Assembly (NCBI GenBank): GCA_015231995.1
Contig: JADGAO010000047.1
Coordinates: 1-16,307, forward strand
Direction: 5' to 3'
DNA length: 16,307 nt
From: Nitrospinota bacterium
GTDB taxonomy: Bacteria > Nitrospinota_A > UBA7883 > JACRLM01
This document shows positions 14,461 through 16,307 of this stretch, piece by piece. Under the pieces are notes generated by a model. The model was given only the letters and a program-made list of their open reading frames with translations. It made no database searches and had not been told where the DNA came from. Both the position numbers and the translations under genes were made by a program. The stretch's first letter is position 1; every line of letters begins with the position of its first letter.

Positions 14461-14488
14461 CTCATAATCGAATTGAATGCCACATCAA
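14461..14488 (-). promoter_or_regulatory. Possible promoter of the fusion gene
   Basis: On the minus strand TTGATG (14488-14483) and TATGAG (14466-14461) lie 16 bases apart, each four of six matches to consensus. Transcription would begin near 14455, just before the strong AAGGAGGT ribosome-binding site. The match is only moderate, and the gene could instead be read from upstream. Confidence 0.35.
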
Positions 14489-14513
14489 ACCATGTAGCGA
14501 ACACCTAAATTCC

Positions 14514-14717
14514 TTAATAATCCCACTTCTTCCCAATAAATGGAAAACCCCAGCCGTACTGGCAATATATCCCGTGGGGAAGATAGTTTTTATTTAGCGC
14601 CGAAGCTTCGGAAAAACCCGCGTTCAGCATCTCGTCTATCACCGAACGTTCTGTGAAGTTTCGCATGACAAGCGTAAGCCCGCCTACGCTCCTCGTATTC
14701 CCGCTCAGGGAGAATAT
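14514..14717 (-). pseudogene. Frame-shifted C-terminal coding segment of the 493-residue sulfotransferase
   Basis: On the minus strand, in the frame +1 to the sulfotransferase, an open stretch runs from just after a TAG at 14720-14718 to a TAA at 14516-14514. Its translation looks like genuine protein: GGLTLVMRNFTERSVIDEML, then LNKNYLPHGIYCQYGWGFPF and IGKKWDY before the stop. In contrast, the last 35 or so residues of the annotated frame over the same DNA are Arg-rich with AGG, AGA and CGA codons, which is typical of out-of-frame reading. The simplest explanation is a one-base insertion or two-base deletion at about 14690-14717, or a programmed shift. The segment could instead be a remnant of a different gene or a 50-residue ORF from ATG 14666. 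Confidence 0.55.
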
Positions 14718-16071
14718 CTATCCAGAAGACGGACACGCCGATATCGCCTGCCTTGCTGTGTGGCTGATGCACGTTGGCGAGCCTGCTGGTTTTGGCGACC
14801 GAAAATGACAAACGGGAAAACGGGCGGAAGTTCCTTGCGAACGCAGACTGCGGGATTTTGCCTGTGAAGGTGGAACCATCCTGCGCCAATGAAACAGGGG
14901 TATCGTTTATCGAAAGCTTGAGGCTGTCGAGAACCTCCTTCTCCTGGCTATTGGCGGCGAAGGAGATGAAGTAGTCCCCGATATAAGGCGATATGGGCAT
15001 GTCCAACTCTGCCACCAGCCCCGGCCCGGTTATGCGGTAATGGATCGGCGGTATCCCATTCATGGGTACTGGCGGATGCCATCCGGTACCGTCAATCCTG
15101 CTGTTGAAGTCGAATTCGACCCGTTCAAGGAACGGCGAACGCCTTGCGGCGTAGCGGCGCTCATAATGCCGCTCGATGAGGGAGAAAACCATGTCGTCGT
15201 ATTTCTCGGGTAGAAGCGGGCCGAGACCCGATGATATTTTCGGCACGGCGTCGTCGAGCGCTTTGCCAAGCTCTGCGTGAGAGGGTGTCCCGTAACGGCG
15301 TAGAAGCGTTGCGACCATATCGAGATAGCGGCTTCTGAAAAGTTTGACGCCGAAACCGTAAAGGTTGTTGTCCAGGGTCAGCAATTGTTTTAAAACAGCC
15401 TGTTCTTCAGGCGACAATTCCTTCTTTTCGATTCCCACGTTGTATTCAGGCAAGCGCCGCAATGGTTTGAATCCGAACACGAAGGCGAAAAGCCAGACAG
15501 ATTCCTTCATCATCTCCGTGACACCAAAAAAAGGGAATGACGACAAATTGCCGCTGGCCTGCAGAAAAATTTCAGAGCCACGCTGGAATTTGTTCCTGAG
15601 CGAGTGTATCTGCCCGGAAATCATTTTCGCCTGCATATTGTTGATCGTTTTGTTTTCATCGGACTGCGCCCAGTCGATAAAATCCTGTTGCGCGGCTTCT
15701 TTGACTTTGGGCAAGTCCGCGTAGTGGGCGTTTCTCGACATAACGTTTTTGAAAAAGTAGTAGCGCGACCGTACACGTTCCGCCGGATCGCGCAGGAATG
15801 TTATGAACACCGGATTGTCGAGGATGGACAGGGCGCTTCCGTAGCTGATGTGTCCTGTGTAAAGACGATGCCGGTTTGGATTATTGGTCAAGGATGCCCC
15901 ATCAGTGTTTTCCGTAATGAAACAGATATCTTTTGTGGCGAAGTTGCCCGTAAGGCAATAGCTGGTAAAAGCGCTTCCGGCGGTTTTGGAAATGTGGATG
16001 AACACCATCTGCTCGTTATCCGCAAGCTCGTGTTCAATTCCGCCTCCGGCGCCGATTCCTGAGATGTCCAT
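14590..16071 (-). CDS. Sulfotransferase with C-terminal beta-rich domain (likely frameshifted end)
   Basis: The 493-residue product has a PAPS-binding 5'-PSB loop VFIHISKTAGSAF (23-35) and the 3'-PB motif FLRDPAERVRSRYYFFK (92-108, with R94 and S102 eight apart), so the first 250 residues are a cytosolic sulfotransferase. Residues 260-312 are helical. Residues 315-455 are beta-rich (RVEFDFNSRIDGTGWHPP, LVAELDMPIS, DYFISFAAN, IGVSVFWIDIL) and resemble a jelly-roll glycan-binding or accessory domain. The last 35-40 residues are Arg-rich and probably out of frame (see 14514-14717), so the native protein may be about 517 residues. ATG 16071 gives a 21-residue leader; ATG 16008 at codon 22 is an alternative closer to the usual family start. 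It is the most upstream gene of the minus-strand locus. Confidence 0.78.
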   Translation of the reverse strand: MDISGIGAGGGIEHELADNEQMVFIHISKTAGSAFTSYCLTGNFATKDICFITENTDGASLTNNPNRHRLYTGHISYGSALSILDNPVFITFLRDPAERVRSRYYFFKNVMSRNAHYADLPKVKEAAQQDFIDWAQSDENKTINNMQAKMISGQIHSLRNKFQRGSEIFLQASGNLSSFPFFGVTEMMKESVWLFAFVFGFKPLRRLPEYNVGIEKKELSPEEQAVLKQLLTLDNNLYGFGVKLFRSRYLDMVATLLRRYGTPSHAELGKALDDAVPKISSGLGPLLPEKYDDMVFSLIERHYERRYAARRSPFLERVEFDFNSRIDGTGWHPPVPMNGIPPIHYRITGPGLVAELDMPISPYIGDYFISFAANSQEKEVLDSLKLSINDTPVSLAQDGSTFTGKIPQSAFARNFRPFSRLSFSVAKTSRLANVHQPHSKAGDIGVSVFWIDILPEREYEERRRAYACHAKLHRTFGDRRDAERGFFRSFGAK

Positions 16072-16099
16072 CGTTTAAAAACCTTTCCATCGTTCTTAG

Positions 16100-16191
16100 G
16101 CCCCCTGAAAAGGGGGCAGTGAGCTTTCAGCGAACGGGGGTTTAACCCCTCCGGCGCGAAGACGCGCCCCCTCCCCTTGTCAGGGAAAGCT
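16100..16191. repeat. Cluster of REP-like hairpins
   Basis: Four structures lie in a row. GCCCCCT-GAAA-AGGGGGC (16100-16117) has a GNRA-type loop. GGGGTT-T-AACCCC covers 16137-16149. GGCGCG-AAGA-CGCGCC covers 16153-16168. An outer pair AGCTTTC (16122-16128) and GAAAGCT (16185-16191) encloses the latter two. The DNA is non-coding and GC-rich. The layout suggests an intergenic repeat such as a REP or BIME, or a transcription-blocking structure upstream of the sulfotransferase gene. Confidence 0.55.
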
Positions 16192-16219
16192 TTACATAAT
16201 CCATCGCGTTCGCAATATT

Positions 16220-16304
16220 GTCATTCTGAGCAACGCGAAGAATCTGTCAAATAGAATATTCTGTTTTACGTTGATCCTTCAGTCGAGGACTCCTTCAGGA
16301 TGAC
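16220..16304. repeat. 85-bp dispersed repeat, copy in opposite orientation
   Basis: Read on the minus strand, the unit starts GTCATCCTGAAGGAGTCC, has GACTGAAGGATCAA, an AT-rich centre, GATTCTTCGCG and ends TTGCTCAGAATGAC. It matches copies A and B at 2826-3005 in arrangement and near-identical length, but is inverted relative to them. This shows the element is dispersed across at least 13 kb and inserts in either orientation. Confidence 0.75.
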
Positions 16305-16307
16305 AAC

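Overview
The window looks like a chromosomal segment of a Gram-negative (diderm) bacterium. It carries lpxK (lipid A 4'-kinase), a lipobox-bearing lipoprotein, and GDP-heptose and sugar-modification genes of a surface-glycan type. Most genes are GC-rich (for example 37 of 60 bases are G/C in 6541-6600). Housekeeping genes are packed into short operons, and the gaps hold dispersed hairpin repeats of the GTCATYCTGAG type. The exact phylum cannot be read from the sequence. A deltaproteobacterial, Nitrospinota or Nitrospirota-like lineage is my low-confidence guess.

Region 1 (1-152) is the N-terminus of a transposase running off the left edge, beside a perfect 22-bp AT-rich palindrome (188-209). 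Region 2 (404-4106) is housekeeping. rpsT has a good sigma70 promoter and a GTG start. It faces holA across a hairpin-rich convergent gap. A calcineurin-type phosphoesterase lies upstream of holA, then comes a 430-base repeat block, then queA on the minus strand.

Region 3 (4254-7509) is a tight plus-strand operon divergent from queA. It encodes a glyoxalase-II-like metallo-beta-lactamase-fold hydrolase, an M43-like zinc metalloprotease lipoprotein with an EF-hand loop after its zinc motif, a 97-residue protein of unknown function, and LpxK. The last three genes are joined by an ATGA overlap or a 13-base gap. The queA/hydrolase divergent gap contains an 11-bp inverted repeat enclosing two direct 7-mers. 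The convergent gap after lpxK (7510-7830) holds an inverted pair of a hairpin-containing element.

Region 4 (7831-16071) is entirely minus strand and reads as a glycan-decoration locus. In transcription order it encodes a 493-residue sulfotransferase with a beta-rich tail, a 737-residue fusion of a sulfotransferase, a TIM-barrel glycoside-hydrolase-like domain and a beta-sandwich, a third sulfotransferase, a class I methyltransferase, a TylF-type metal-dependent methyltransferase, HddA (heptose-7-phosphate kinase) and HddC (heptose-1-phosphate guanylyltransferase). The last two make GDP-D-glycero-alpha-D-manno-heptose, so the locus could build or decorate a sulfated, methylated, heptose-containing surface polymer. 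No glycosyltransferase or exporter is in the window. The middle two sulfotransferase genes are visibly AT-richer than their neighbours (14 of 60 bases G/C in 11221-11280) and look acquired.

The main observations for a second look are the sulfotransferase-glycosidase-like fusion, and a protein-like reading frame (14514-14717) that continues past the stop of the 493-residue sulfotransferase in the +1 frame. The latter suggests a frameshift, either mutational, programmed or a sequencing error. Region 5 (16072-16307) holds a hairpin cluster and another 85-bp copy of the repeat seen at 2826-3005.
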